Shown: one piece after another, positions 41,034 to 49,846 of the stretch | Layout of the letters: the number at the start of each line of letters is the position of its first letter | Numbering within the stretch: position 1 is the stretch's first letter | Assembly: GCF_036688685.1 (NCBI RefSeq) | Contig: NZ_JAQQPS010000010.1 | Coordinates: 124,001-188,000 of the forward strand | DNA length: 64,000 bases | Direction of reading: 5' to 3' | From: JALYUM01 sp036688685 | GTDB lineage: Bacteria; Pseudomonadota; Gammaproteobacteria; Burkholderiales; Burkholderiaceae_D | Notes under the pieces: generated by a model | What the model was told of the DNA's origin: nothing | Seen by the model: only the letters and a program-made list of their open reading frames with translations | Database searches by the model: none | Made by a program: the position numbers and the translations under genes

Positions 41034-41815
41034 AGACGATTACCTCCCGCGACAACCCGACCTATAAAGAACTCAAGCTGCTCGCTGGCAGCTCGCAGGC
41101 GCGCCGCCGCGAAGGACGCACACTGCTCGACGGCGTCCACCTGTGCCAGACATGGCTGGACCTGCGCGGCATGCCGATCCAGGTGCTGGTTTCCGAATCA
41201 TCGCTGACCAACCCGGAAGTGGCGGCGGTGGTGCAGCGTTGCGAGGACGCGCGCGCCCACGTCACCGCGTTTCCGGATGCGCTATACGCGCCGCTCAGCC
41301 AGGTCGAACATGGTGTCGGCCTGATGTTCATCGTCGAGACGCCGGTGCCCGCCACAGTGCCGGCGCTGGTGCTCGACAGCGTGCTGCTCGACGGCGTGCA
41401 AGATCCGGGCAACGTCGGCTCGATCTTGCGCAGCGCGGCTGCGTCCGGCGTCAAGCAGGTGTACTGCAGCGCCGGCACGGCATTTTGCTGGTCGCCCAAG
41501 GTACTGCGCGCGGCGATGGGTGCGCACTTCGTGCTGGAGATTTTCGAGCAGGCGGACCTGGCCGAACTGGTCAAGACAGCGCAGATTCCGGTGCTGGCCA
41601 CCAGCGGGTACGCTGCCGAGCGGCTCTACGACCTCGACTTGCGCGGCCCGGTAGCCTGGTTGTTCGGCCACGAAGGGCAGGGCGTCGCAGACGATTTATT
41701 GGCGCTGGCGACCCACCGGGTCGTGATTCCGCATGCCGGACAGGTCGAGTCGCTCAATGTCGCCGCGTGCGCGGCGGTGTGTTTTTTTGAGCACCTGCGC
41801 CAGAACCTGACGTAA
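41030..41815 (+). CDS. TrmH-family (SpoU) RNA 2'-O-methyltransferase
   Basis: A 261-aa SPOUT methyltransferase that transfers a methyl group from SAM to a ribose 2'-OH of rRNA or tRNA. It has an N-terminal substrate-binding domain (KELKLLAGSSQARRREGRTLLDG) and the three knot motifs: DPGNVGSILRSAAASGV, WLFGHEGQGV and IPHAGQVESLNVAAC. The target nucleotide cannot be assigned; RlmB-like and TsnR-like members look alike at this level. It is coupled to rnhB by ATGA and is the last gene of the cluster. Confidence 0.92.
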   Translation: MKTITSRDNPTYKELKLLAGSSQARRREGRTLLDGVHLCQTWLDLRGMPIQVLVSESSLTNPEVAAVVQRCEDARAHVTAFPDALYAPLSQVEHGVGLMFIVETPVPATVPALVLDSVLLDGVQDPGNVGSILRSAAASGVKQVYCSAGTAFCWSPKVLRAAMGAHFVLEIFEQADLAELVKTAQIPVLATSGYAAERLYDLDLRGPVAWLFGHEGQGVADDLLALATHRVVIPHAGQVESLNVAACAAVCFFEHLRQNLT

Positions 41816-41992
41816 GGTTCGGTTGCGGCAGCCAGTTGGTGGCGCTGAACCCCAGCCACCATCTCCATGTCCAAAGGCGCAAACAAGCGAAAAAGATGCA
41901 TACTACGGATACGCGCTCGAACGCGGGATTTGCTGGTCTGAAGAAGGACACCGTTCATGCTAATTACAGCACTTTTTCGATAGCGGGGCAAG

Positions 41993-43204
41993 ATGGACAA
42001 CGCGCCTGCGCTGCTGTCGAATCTGCATTTCCTCGTCGCGCACGGCGACCCGTCCGCCTGCGGCACGCTGGCAGACATGCTGCGCCGCTTGGGCGCCAGT
42101 GCCATCACCGCGGCGCCCGACGGGCACGTGGCGCTGCGCTGGCTCCAGGAGACCGGCCCCGGCAAGGTTGACGTCGCGCTGCTCGACCTGGCGCTGCCCG
42201 GCATTGATGCGCTCGCGCTGATGCGCATTCTGTCCGGACAGGGTTCCAGCGTGCGCCTGGTGGTGGTGGGTGCGCACACGGACAATCTCATGTTGTCGGT
42301 CGAGATGCTGGCGCAGGCGTATGGGGTGGCGCTGCTCGGCACCATCGCGCAGCCGGCGTCCGACGTCGGACTGCGGGCACTGCTCGACTATTACACGGCC
42401 CCCGCCGCTGCGGCGGTCGCCCGTGCCGGCCCCGTGTTTGGCGCAGCCGAAGTGGCGGCCGGCTTGATTGCGAAACAGTTTGAACCGTTTTTTCAGCCGA
42501 AAATCGCGCTCGACAGCGGTCAGGTCATGGGCCTGGAAGTGTTCGCACGCTGGATGCACCCGGACCATGGGGTGTTGGGCGCCGACGCGTTTATTGACGC
42601 GTTCGAACACGCCGACAGCATCGGTTTGCTCGACTGGACCATGATTGAGCAGGCGCTGGCCCACTGCCGCCAGTTCCACGGGCAGGGCCGGCCAATGACA
42701 CTGTCGATCAATCTCGACCCGGCGACGCTGGCGCGGCCCGACTTCATCGGGCAACTGCGCTGCTGCCTGCAGCGCCATCAGATGCCGCCCGACGCCCTGA
42801 CGCTCGAGCTGCCCGAGTCGTCGGTGCTGGTCACCGACACGGCCTTCCTCGAACGCCTGCTGCGCCTGCGCATGCTGGGCTGCCGGCTGGCCATCGACGA
42901 CTATGGGGCCGGCGCCATGAATTTGCAACTGCTGGCCCAGGTGCCGTTTTCCGAACTCAAGATCGACCGCAGTTTTGTCGACGGCGCGTCCAGAAAGCAT
43001 GCGCTCAGCGCCGTGCTGTCATCCTGCCTCGCACTCGCGCACAGCCTGGACCGCATGTCGGTGGCAGTCGGCGTCGAAACACGCGCGGACTGGGATTTTT
43101 TACAAAATCTCGGTTGCACCGATGCCCAGGGTTTTTATATCGCCAAACCAATGGCGGCGGCAGACTTTCCGGCCTGGCGCGCCGAGTGGGAACACTTCTT
43201 TTAG
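41993..43204 (+). CDS. REC-EAL protein with degenerate phosphodiesterase site
   Basis: A 403-aa protein with an N-terminal receiver-like domain (residues 10-130) and a C-terminal EAL domain (about 150-400). The receiver keeps the acceptor position D65 (LLDLALPG) but lacks the usual acidic pair, and Q120 stands where Lys is expected. In the EAL domain E182 (motif EVF instead of EAL), N240, E272, D302, D303, K323 and Q379 match the catalytic set at the spacing known from RocR, but the general-base Glu is V359 (VAVGVET instead of VAEGVET). It should bind c-di-GMP but probably hydrolyses it poorly or not at all. Monocistronic. Confidence 0.9.
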   Translation: MDNAPALLSNLHFLVAHGDPSACGTLADMLRRLGASAITAAPDGHVALRWLQETGPGKVDVALLDLALPGIDALALMRILSGQGSSVRLVVVGAHTDNLMLSVEMLAQAYGVALLGTIAQPASDVGLRALLDYYTAPAAAAVARAGPVFGAAEVAAGLIAKQFEPFFQPKIALDSGQVMGLEVFARWMHPDHGVLGADAFIDAFEHADSIGLLDWTMIEQALAHCRQFHGQGRPMTLSINLDPATLARPDFIGQLRCCLQRHQMPPDALTLELPESSVLVTDTAFLERLLRLRMLGCRLAIDDYGAGAMNLQLLAQVPFSELKIDRSFVDGASRKHALSAVLSSCLALAHSLDRMSVAVGVETRADWDFLQNLGCTDAQGFYIAKPMAAADFPAWRAEWEHFF

Positions 43205-43233
43205 GCGCAGTGGAACGCGCACAGAGCCTGCCT

Positions 43234-44553
43234 TCAGTCCTCCGGATGGTGGAATGGTGCAAACCACGTCGCCAGAAACGAGGGGATCGTCGCCAGCATC
43301 ACCAGGCCAAAATAGTGCACGTAGCCCAGCGCCAGTTGCAGGTGGCCGCTGAGCACGCCCGTGACCAGGCCGCACAGGCCCATCAAGCCGGTGCCGAAAG
43401 CGTAGTGGGTGGTGGCGTATTTGCCCGGCGCCAGCTGCTGCATCAAATAAATCATGAAGCCGACCGAGCCGAAGCCGAAGAAGAATTTTTCGATGATCAC
43501 GCCGGCCGCGATGCCCAGCACGCTCGATGGCAGGTAGACGCTCATGATCAGGAAGGTCACGTTCGGGATGTTCACCGCGCAGCACAGGATGAACAGCGTG
43601 CGGCGCAGGCCGCGCCGCGCGACGAACCAGCCGCCCAGCAGGGACCCGAGCAGCACCGCCGCCAGGCCCCAGGTGCCGTAGACGATCCCGAGCTGTTCGT
43701 TCGACATGCCCAGGCCGCCCTTGCTGGCGGCGTCCACCATGAAGAAGGGGCCGATCTTTTCCAGCAGCCCGATACTGAGCCGGAACAGGAACGCAAAAGC
43801 CACCATGCGCCACACGCCCGGCTTCTGGAAAAAGGTCACGAAGGAGTCGGCCAGGATATTCCAGGCGCCGCGCAGGTTGGCTGGCGCATGGTCGGCGCGC
43901 GCGCCGTCGGGCATGAAGCGCGCATGCCACAGCGCCATCGCCAGGGTGATGGCGGCGACGATCGCAAAAATCACTTGCCACGCTTGCAGCCATTCGGGAC
44001 CGAAGGCGCGCGCATCGTGGTGGAATACCTCGGTGTGCAGGCGGCCGCTGAGGTACACCAGTGCGCCGGAGGCGACGATCGGCCCGAGATTCCACGACAG
44101 GCTTTGCACGCCGCAGTACAGCGACTGGGCGCGCGAATCAAGCGAGGTGACGTACACGCCGTCGCTGGCGATGTCCTGGGTGGCGCCGATGAAGGACATG
44201 GCCCAGAACAGCGGCAGCAGCACCGCCATGTAGTTCGGCAGCGACATGGCCAGCGCGGCGCCGAAAAAGCCCAGGCCGATGGCCACCTGGCAGCACAGCA
44301 CGAAGAATTTTTTGGTGCGGTACATCTCGACGATGGGCGCAAACAGCGGCTTGATCGTGTACGCCAGGATCAGCATGCTGGAATAGGCCGCGGCCTGGCC
44401 ATTGTCCATGCCCAGATTCTTGAACATGATGGCGGTGACGCTGCACAGCATGGTGTAGCCGAGCGCCATCGTGAAGTAGCCGGTGGGGACCCATAGCAGT
44501 GGCGAGCGCCGTGCCAGCAGGCGGGGCCCGTCGGGCCAGGTCTCAGAGTGCAT
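43234..44553 (-). CDS. MFS transporter of the beta-glucoside locus
   Basis: A 439-aa major-facilitator permease with twelve predicted membrane segments, an AmpG/sugar-porter-like start (WVPTGYFTMALGYTMLC) and a short MFS loop motif (EMYRTKKFF). By context it should import the disaccharide or glucoside that enters through the TonB-dependent receptor, or its products. Its start lies at the end of the GH1 gene; ATG 44553 is chosen because GAGGGA lies 4 nt before it, while ATG 44565 would overlap the GH1 stop as ATGA. Third gene of the operon. Confidence 0.87.
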   Translation of the reverse strand: MHSETWPDGPRLLARRSPLLWVPTGYFTMALGYTMLCSVTAIMFKNLGMDNGQAAAYSSMLILAYTIKPLFAPIVEMYRTKKFFVLCCQVAIGLGFFGAALAMSLPNYMAVLLPLFWAMSFIGATQDIASDGVYVTSLDSRAQSLYCGVQSLSWNLGPIVASGALVYLSGRLHTEVFHHDARAFGPEWLQAWQVIFAIVAAITLAMALWHARFMPDGARADHAPANLRGAWNILADSFVTFFQKPGVWRMVAFAFLFRLSIGLLEKIGPFFMVDAASKGGLGMSNEQLGIVYGTWGLAAVLLGSLLGGWFVARRGLRRTLFILCCAVNIPNVTFLIMSVYLPSSVLGIAAGVIIEKFFFGFGSVGFMIYLMQQLAPGKYATTHYAFGTGLMGLCGLVTGVLSGHLQLALGYVHYFGLVMLATIPSFLATWFAPFHHPED

Positions 44554-44561
44554 GGCTTCCC

Positions 44562-45896
44562 TCATGGCGTGGCGCTGAGCGCGCGGCGCGCCGCGACGAA
44601 ATCACGGTACCACAGGGCGCTCGCTTTCGGCGTGCGCTTCTGCGTGGCGTAGTCGACATGGACGATGCCGAAGCGCTTGGCGTAGCCGGAATTCCATTCG
44701 AAGTTGTCGAGCAGGCTCCACAAAAAGTATCCCTGCACATCGACGCCCTGGCGCATGGCGGCGTACAAGGCGTCCAGGTGGCGCGCGACAAAATCGATGC
44801 GCGCGGCGTCGTCGACCCAGCCGTCGACCGGCTGGTCCGCGCTGGCCATGCCGTTTTCGGTGATGTAGATCGGCGGCAGGGTGTAGGCGGCGTGCAGTTT
44901 CAACAGCAGCTCGGTTAGCCCTTGCGGGTAGATTTCCCAGCCCATGTCGGTGCTGCCGCCCAGCGCCGGCGCCGGGATCGGCGGATTGGACGCGCTGCAC
45001 CAGGCGCGGAAATAATAATTCACGCCGAGGAAATCGATGGCTTGGTGGATCGCTTGCATGTCGCCCGCCAGGACCACGGGCGCATTCGCGCCGTGTGCGC
45101 GCAGCGCGAGGTCGGGATAGTGGCCCTTGAAAATCGGGTCCATGAACCATTCGACCGAACGGCTGTATTCGAAGGCGGCGAGGTCGCGGTCAGCCTGCGA
45201 GTCGGTGGCGGGGTCCGCCGTCCACTGGTTCAGGACGATGCCCAGTTTGGCCGGCGCACCCACTTCGCGCATCGCGCTCATGGCAAGGCCGTGCGAGAGC
45301 AGCAGGTGGTGCGAGACCTGGATCGCGCTTTTCGCGTCGGCCACGCCGGGCGCGAACTGCGCATTGCCGTAGCCGAGATTGGCCGTGCACCACGGCTCGT
45401 TGTGCGTGGCGATGGTCGCCAGGCGGCGGCCGAAGCGGCGCGCCACTTCGCGCGCATAGTCGGCGAAGCGGTAGGCAGTGTCGCGTGCCAGCCAGCCGCC
45501 ATCATCCTGCAAGCCTTGCGGCAAATCCCAGTGGTACAGCGTGAGGTGGGCAGCGATGCCGTTCGCCTCGAGGGCGTCGAGCAGGCGGCTGTAGAAATCG
45601 AAGCCGGCTTCGTTCCAGGCGCCTTTGCCATCGGGCTGGACGCGCGCCCAGGCCATCGAGAAGCGGTAGGCATCCACGCCCAGGGCTGCCATCAGGTCGA
45701 CGTCTTCCTGAAAGCGGTGATAGTGGTCGCAGGCGACGTCGCCGGTGGAGGCGTCGATGATGCGGCCAGGGGTGTGGCAAAAGGTGTCCCAGATCGACGG
45801 CCCTTTGCCGTCGGCGCTGGCAGCGCCTTCGATCTGGAAGGCGCTGGTGGCGGTGCCCCAGGTGAAACCGGGCGGGAAGGGGAGAGAGTCGTTCAT
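44562..45896 (-). CDS. Beta-glucosidase, glycoside hydrolase family 1
   Basis: A 444-aa retaining GH1 enzyme that cleaves terminal beta-glucosyl units. The first strand FPPGFTWGTATSAFQIEG, the acid/base Glu in ATHNEPW and the nucleophile Glu in YITENGMA are all present; the C-terminus has WSLLDNFEWNSGY and RFGIVHVDY. There is no signal peptide, so it acts in the cytoplasm. The start could also be ATG 45908. A hairpin terminator separates it from the receptor gene upstream, so part of its expression depends on read-through. Confidence 0.93.
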   Translation of the reverse strand: MNDSLPFPPGFTWGTATSAFQIEGAASADGKGPSIWDTFCHTPGRIIDASTGDVACDHYHRFQEDVDLMAALGVDAYRFSMAWARVQPDGKGAWNEAGFDFYSRLLDALEANGIAAHLTLYHWDLPQGLQDDGGWLARDTAYRFADYAREVARRFGRRLATIATHNEPWCTANLGYGNAQFAPGVADAKSAIQVSHHLLLSHGLAMSAMREVGAPAKLGIVLNQWTADPATDSQADRDLAAFEYSRSVEWFMDPIFKGHYPDLALRAHGANAPVVLAGDMQAIHQAIDFLGVNYYFRAWCSASNPPIPAPALGGSTDMGWEIYPQGLTELLLKLHAAYTLPPIYITENGMASADQPVDGWVDDAARIDFVARHLDALYAAMRQGVDVQGYFLWSLLDNFEWNSGYAKRFGIVHVDYATQKRTPKASALWYRDFVAARRALSATP

Positions 45897-45939
45897 GGAT
45901 CGCTGCATGGGCTGGTTCGGTGAAGAAAACGGTCAATAA

Positions 45940-45968
45940 AAACACCCTCCCGGCGCACCGGGAGGGCA
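45940..45968 (-). terminator. Terminator between the TonB receptor and beta-glucosidase genes
   Basis: On the minus strand CCCTCCCGG-TGCG-CCGGGAGGG is followed by TGTTTTTATTG, 16 nt after the receptor stop. It has a perfect 9-bp GC stem, with the receptor upstream and GH1/MFS downstream, so receptor mRNA should be more abundant. Confidence 0.9.
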
Positions 45969-45981
45969 AAACCCACGTACC

Positions 45982-48420
45982 TTAGAAATCGATGCCGGTA
46001 TTGATGCCGACGGTACGGGGCGGGACGTACTGCGCAACCCATGGGCCGAACGCGTTCATGGCGCTGGTCTTGATGGTAGCGTCGCTGACGTTGCGCACGA
46101 AAGCGTCGACCCACCATTTGCTGCTGCCGGACGCATAGCGCAGGCCGATGTCGGCGCGGGTGTAGCTCTTCTGGCGGTCTGGCTCGCCCAGGTCGAACAC
46201 CGACAGGGTCGTCGTGGTTTCGTAGTGGGCGCTGATGCGCGGTGCCAGCGTGGCGCCGTCGTCGAGACGGAACACGTGACGGTACTGGGCCTGCGCCGAG
46301 AACTTCGGCGTGTGCGGCATGGTGTGGCCGGTTACGTCCAGGCAGGTGCTGATGCCGGGGACGGCGCAGACCGGCAAAACATAATCGTTCGAGCCGCCGA
46401 TCAGGCGTCCCAGTTTCGCATGCGGGGTCCAGGCCAGCGCCAGTTGCAGGCGGTCGTCGGGCGAGATGCGGGCATTGATTTCGGACTCGAGGCCGTAGAT
46501 CTTGGCGCCTTCGGCGTTGTTGGTGGCCAGGCCGCGGGTGCCATCCGGATTGGTCACCGGTGCGCTGAACTGGAAGTCCTTGAAATTTTCGTAGAACAGC
46601 GCATTGTTGATCGTCAGCGCACCATTCATGAACGAGCTCTTGCTGCCGATTTCATAGTTGGTCAGCGTTTCGGCGCCGTAGGTCTTGCCGCCATCCTGCA
46701 GGCCGCCCGATTTGTAGCCGGTCGAAACGCTCGCGTACAGCATGTTGTTGCGGTCGATGTCGAATGCCGCGCGTAACAGCCCCGTGGCCTTGCTGCCGCT
46801 GTAGCGCCCTTCGTTTGACGGCACGCCCGGGTTGTAGCCCTGGCCTGGAATGGTCGGGTCGATGGAACCGGACAGCGGCACCTGCGGCACCGTCGCGTCG
46901 TAGTTCCAGGTGTAGCCGTTGCCGCCTTCGTTGGTGCGCTTGTCGTGGGTGTAGCGCACGCCGCCGGTCAGGTGCCAGTTGGTGCCCACATTCCAGGTGG
47001 CCTGACCGAAGGCGGCGCTCGATTCGACCGTTTCCTTCGGCTGGATGAAGGAACCCTGCCAGCCCACGCTGCCTTGCTGGGTGCCGTTGAAGACCGGGAT
47101 GTCGAAGCGGATGCTGTTGTCCTCGGCCGCGTAGTACAGGCCGACCTGCCAGTCGACGGTGCGCGAGCCGGTCGATTGCAGTTCCAGTTCGTGGCTGTAG
47201 TTCTTGTATTTCGAGCTGACCGTGTTGTTGCCCTGATAGGTCGCGCCGGTGGTAAAGCTGGTCGGGATGGCGACGCCGCCGTCCTGGTCGAAGGTCGAGG
47301 CGCCGTCGAATTTCGAGTAGCCGGCGATGTAGGTCAGCGCCAGGCTGTCGGACAGGGCGTACTCGATGCGCGAGCGGAAGGTGTCGGTGTCGCGCACCAG
47401 CGATGGGGCGATGTCGATCAGGGCCGACCAGCGGTCCTGGCCAGCGCGCGGCTCCTGCATCAGGTTCATCGGCAGCGTGCCGCGGTCGGCGAAGCGCTCG
47501 TAGGCCAGGTTCCATTTCAGCGCGGCGGTGGGCTGCCACAACAGCGAGAGGCGCACCGCGCTCTGGTCCTGGCTATTGTATTTAGGGCCGCCCGTGACGA
47601 ACAGGTTCGGGTTGATCGGCTGGAAGGTGGCAGGATTGCCGCCGCCGGCGATGTAGGCGGCGCGCTGGCTCGCCTGCGATGGAATCGGCAGCTTCTGGTA
47701 GTCGACGTAACCGTCGTGCTGTTCATGGATGACGGCGATGCGCAGGGCGGCGGTGTCGCCCAGCGGGACGTTGATGGCGCCGCGCGCACCCATGCGGCGG
47801 TAGTCGCCGAGGCCGCCTTCGACGCTGCCGCTCAATGTTTTCAGGACCGGTTTCGCGGTCTGGATGTTGACCGCGCCGACCGACGAGTTGCGGCCCCACA
47901 GCGTGCCTTGCGGACCGCGCAGCACTTCGATGGCGTCGAGGTCGAACAGCAGGCTGGTGGCGCCTTCCGGACGCGGCGAGTAGATGCCGTCGACGAAGGT
48001 CGCTACTTCAGGGTCGGCGTATTCGGTCTTGGCGCTGTCGTTGCCGATGCCGCGCAGGGTCATGGTGGTGACGCCATGGTCGCCCTGGCCGGTTGCGTTG
48101 AAGCCGGGGACCAGGTTGACCACGTCGAGCAGGGTTTGCACGTGGTTGTCCTGCAGGTTGGCGGCCGACAGGGCGGTAATGGCCACCGGGGTTTTTTGCA
48201 GCGGCGTGGCGCGCTTGGTGGCGGTGACGATCACTTCCGCGATCGGACCGTTCGGCTCGTTGTTCCGGGCGGACGACTGGCCGGCGGTTTCCTGCTGGGC
48301 GGGTGCGGCAGCGTCCGGCGCGGGTTGTGCGAAGGCGGCTTGCATGCCGGCCAGCAGGGTGAGGATGGCGAATTGAACAGGCGTACGGGGGCGCCGGCCC
48401 AGTGGGGCGGAAGTTTTCAT
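45982..48420 (-). CDS. TonB-dependent receptor, likely for beta-glucosides
   Basis: An 812-aa outer-membrane receptor. The signal peptide ends GMQAAFAQ. A TonB-box-like EVIVTATKR is followed by the plug domain (about residues 70-190: TLLDVVNLVPGF, MTLRGIGN, IEVLRGPQGTLWGRNSSVGAVN) and a 22-strand barrel ending in Phe (GINTGIDF). It is the first gene of an operon with GH1 and MFS genes and is controlled by a LacI-type repressor, so the cargo is probably a plant-derived glucoside or cello-oligosaccharide rather than iron. GGAG lies 5 nt before the ATG. Confidence 0.9.
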   Translation of the reverse strand: MKTSAPLGRRPRTPVQFAILTLLAGMQAAFAQPAPDAAAPAQQETAGQSSARNNEPNGPIAEVIVTATKRATPLQKTPVAITALSAANLQDNHVQTLLDVVNLVPGFNATGQGDHGVTTMTLRGIGNDSAKTEYADPEVATFVDGIYSPRPEGATSLLFDLDAIEVLRGPQGTLWGRNSSVGAVNIQTAKPVLKTLSGSVEGGLGDYRRMGARGAINVPLGDTAALRIAVIHEQHDGYVDYQKLPIPSQASQRAAYIAGGGNPATFQPINPNLFVTGGPKYNSQDQSAVRLSLLWQPTAALKWNLAYERFADRGTLPMNLMQEPRAGQDRWSALIDIAPSLVRDTDTFRSRIEYALSDSLALTYIAGYSKFDGASTFDQDGGVAIPTSFTTGATYQGNNTVSSKYKNYSHELELQSTGSRTVDWQVGLYYAAEDNSIRFDIPVFNGTQQGSVGWQGSFIQPKETVESSAAFGQATWNVGTNWHLTGGVRYTHDKRTNEGGNGYTWNYDATVPQVPLSGSIDPTIPGQGYNPGVPSNEGRYSGSKATGLLRAAFDIDRNNMLYASVSTGYKSGGLQDGGKTYGAETLTNYEIGSKSSFMNGALTINNALFYENFKDFQFSAPVTNPDGTRGLATNNAEGAKIYGLESEINARISPDDRLQLALAWTPHAKLGRLIGGSNDYVLPVCAVPGISTCLDVTGHTMPHTPKFSAQAQYRHVFRLDDGATLAPRISAHYETTTTLSVFDLGEPDRQKSYTRADIGLRYASGSSKWWVDAFVRNVSDATIKTSAMNAFGPWVAQYVPPRTVGINTGIDF

Positions 48421-48517
48421 GCTGTCTCCAAAATTATTGTGGTGTTGAATGCAATCGCGATGCTTGCAGTCGCTGCGCCGGCGCCAGCTTCGGCGCTACA
48501 ACGCGATTCCATCGTTG

Positions 48518-48531
48518 TGAAATCGATTTCA
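48518..48531. promoter_or_regulatory. LacI-family operator O1
   Basis: TGAAATCGATTTCA is a 14-bp perfect palindrome with a central CG, the hallmark of LacI-family operators. It starts directly downstream of the receptor -10 box, over the likely transcription start. Confidence 0.75.
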
Positions 48532-48560
48532 TACTATCGTTGTTTCGAAACCAATGTCAA
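48531..48560 (-). promoter_or_regulatory. Promoter of the TonB receptor-GH1-MFS operon
   Basis: On the minus strand TTGACA (48560-48555), an 18-nt spacer and TAGTAT (48536-48531). The -35 box is perfect. Two palindromic operators lie in the spacer and just downstream, which fits repression of the operon. Confidence 0.78.
48542..48551. promoter_or_regulatory. LacI-family operator O2
   Basis: GTTTCGAAAC, a 10-bp perfect palindrome inside the -35/-10 spacer of the receptor promoter. Its centre is 22 bp (about two helical turns) from that of O1, so two dimers could bind the same face of the DNA. Confidence 0.6.
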
Positions 48561-48675
48561 ACACTATTTTTAAGCGCTGGTTGTGATCGGCACGACATGC
48601 ATATGGCGGTCTCGCCGGGCGTGAAGCGGCCGCAACGAAGGATTGTTGCCGTTGTTGCATGCCCGGATATTTTAT

Positions 48676-48687
48676 GAAATCGGTTTC
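48676..48687. promoter_or_regulatory. LacI-family operator O3 in front of the regulator gene
   Basis: GAAATCGGTTTC matches O1 except at one position. It lies 5 nt upstream of a TATACT (48692-48697) that could be the -10 box of the regulator, which suggests autoregulation. Confidence 0.5.
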
Positions 48688-48743
48688 CTGTTATACTCTG
48701 GCAAGTTGCGGCCCGTGCCGTTCACCCACCTGGCGCCTGACGC

Positions 48744-49763
48744 ATGAAAAAAGCTTCCCCGAATCCGGCTATGGTCACAGTCCACGAGGTGGCGCGCGTG
48801 GCGGGGGTCTCGGCGGCGACGGTGTCGCGCTTTCTGAATGGCACGGCAAAGGTATCGAGCGACAAGCGCGAAGCGATCGAAAGCGTCATCGAGCGGCTGA
48901 ACTACAAGCCGAACGTGCTGGCGCAAAACCTGAAAACCGGCAGCTCGCGCACGATCGGCATCCTGACCCAGTCGCTGGTATCGGGCTATTTTTCCGAAGC
49001 GATGGCGGGTGTCGACGACGTGTTGCAGGGCAGTGGCTACGCGCCGCTGATCGTCTCGGGCCACTGGCATGCCGATGAAGAAGCCGCGCGCATCGAATTG
49101 CTGATTGCGCGCCGGGTGGACGGGATTGTCATTCTGTCCGGCAAGCTGAAGGACGAGCAGATCCTGGCGCTGGCGCGGCGTTTGCCGATCGTGGCGTTCG
49201 GGCGCACCCTGTCGAGCGACGAGGCGTACGGCTTTTGCCTCGACAATTACCGTGCTGCCTGCGAGGCGGTCGAGTACCTGATCGTGCAGGGCCATCGCCA
49301 CATTGCCTTCATCGCCGGCCCGCCCGATCACGCCGATGCGCAGGCGCGCCTGGCCGGTTACCGTGACACCCTGGCCAAACACAAAATCGCCGAAGACGAA
49401 CGCCTGATCACGGAAGGCGACTTCCTGGAATCGGGCGGTTTGCTGGCGGTCGACCGGCTGCTCGAATCGGGCGCGCGCTTTTCCGCCATCTTCGCCGGCA
49501 ATGACCTGACCGCCTACGGCGCGCGGCTGGCGCTGTATCGGCGCGGCATTCGTGTGCCGGAAGACATCTCGATTGTCGGCTTCGACGACCTGCACAGTTC
49601 GATGTGCACCACGCCCCCATTGACCACGGTGCGCCAGCCCTTGTTCGACGTCGGCCGCTGCCTCGGCCAGGCGATCCTGTCAATGATCGGCAAGCAGCCG
49701 ATTGCCATCGACGTCCCGAAACTCACCCTGGTCGTCCGTGAATCCGTCCGCCGGATTGCCTAA
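48744..49763 (+). CDS. LacI-family transcriptional regulator of the beta-glucoside locus
   Basis: A 339-aa repressor with an N-terminal helix-turn-helix (VTVHEVARVAGVSAATVSRF), a hinge helix (NYKPNVLAQNLKTG) and a periplasmic-binding-protein-like effector domain (about residues 65-335: TIGILTQSLVSGYFSE, AGNDLTAYGARLAL, DISIVGFDDLHSS). It is divergent from the TonB receptor-GH1-MFS operon and three palindromes in the shared gap fit its family, so it most likely represses that operon until a glucoside is present. The inducer cannot be told from sequence. Confidence 0.92.
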   Translation: MKKASPNPAMVTVHEVARVAGVSAATVSRFLNGTAKVSSDKREAIESVIERLNYKPNVLAQNLKTGSSRTIGILTQSLVSGYFSEAMAGVDDVLQGSGYAPLIVSGHWHADEEAARIELLIARRVDGIVILSGKLKDEQILALARRLPIVAFGRTLSSDEAYGFCLDNYRAACEAVEYLIVQGHRHIAFIAGPPDHADAQARLAGYRDTLAKHKIAEDERLITEGDFLESGGLLAVDRLLESGARFSAIFAGNDLTAYGARLALYRRGIRVPEDISIVGFDDLHSSMCTTPPLTTVRQPLFDVGRCLGQAILSMIGKQPIAIDVPKLTLVVRESVRRIA

Positions 49764-49846
49764 GCTAACATCAAATCGTTGACACGGAAACGGTCCAGCC
49801 AGCCCGCAAAGTGCGCTGGCCATCGCGGCGCGCCGCCTTTGGCCAC

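Larger units (their letters stand above)
48421..48743. other. Intergenic control region between the TonB receptor and lacI-type gene
   Basis: A 323-nt non-coding stretch between divergent genes. It holds the receptor promoter (48531-48560), two palindromes within and just downstream of it, a third related site in front of the regulator gene, and a leader of about 100 nt for the receptor mRNA. The middle (about 48565-48650) shows no clear feature. Confidence 0.75.

Noticed and set aside
41836..42171. Plus-strand open frame of 111 codons before the REC-EAL gene
   Set aside because: Its second half overlaps the REC-EAL gene in another frame and is Arg/Ala-rich as expected of a shadow of GC-rich coding DNA; no ribosome-binding site or family character.
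46945..48573. 542-codon plus-strand open frame opposite the TonB receptor
   Set aside because: Antisense to a receptor with clear plug and barrel motifs, and it runs through the LacI operators; a composition artefact.
49764..49846. Stem-loops after the lacI-type gene as a terminator
   Set aside because: Several GC pairings exist but none is followed by a run of T on either strand.
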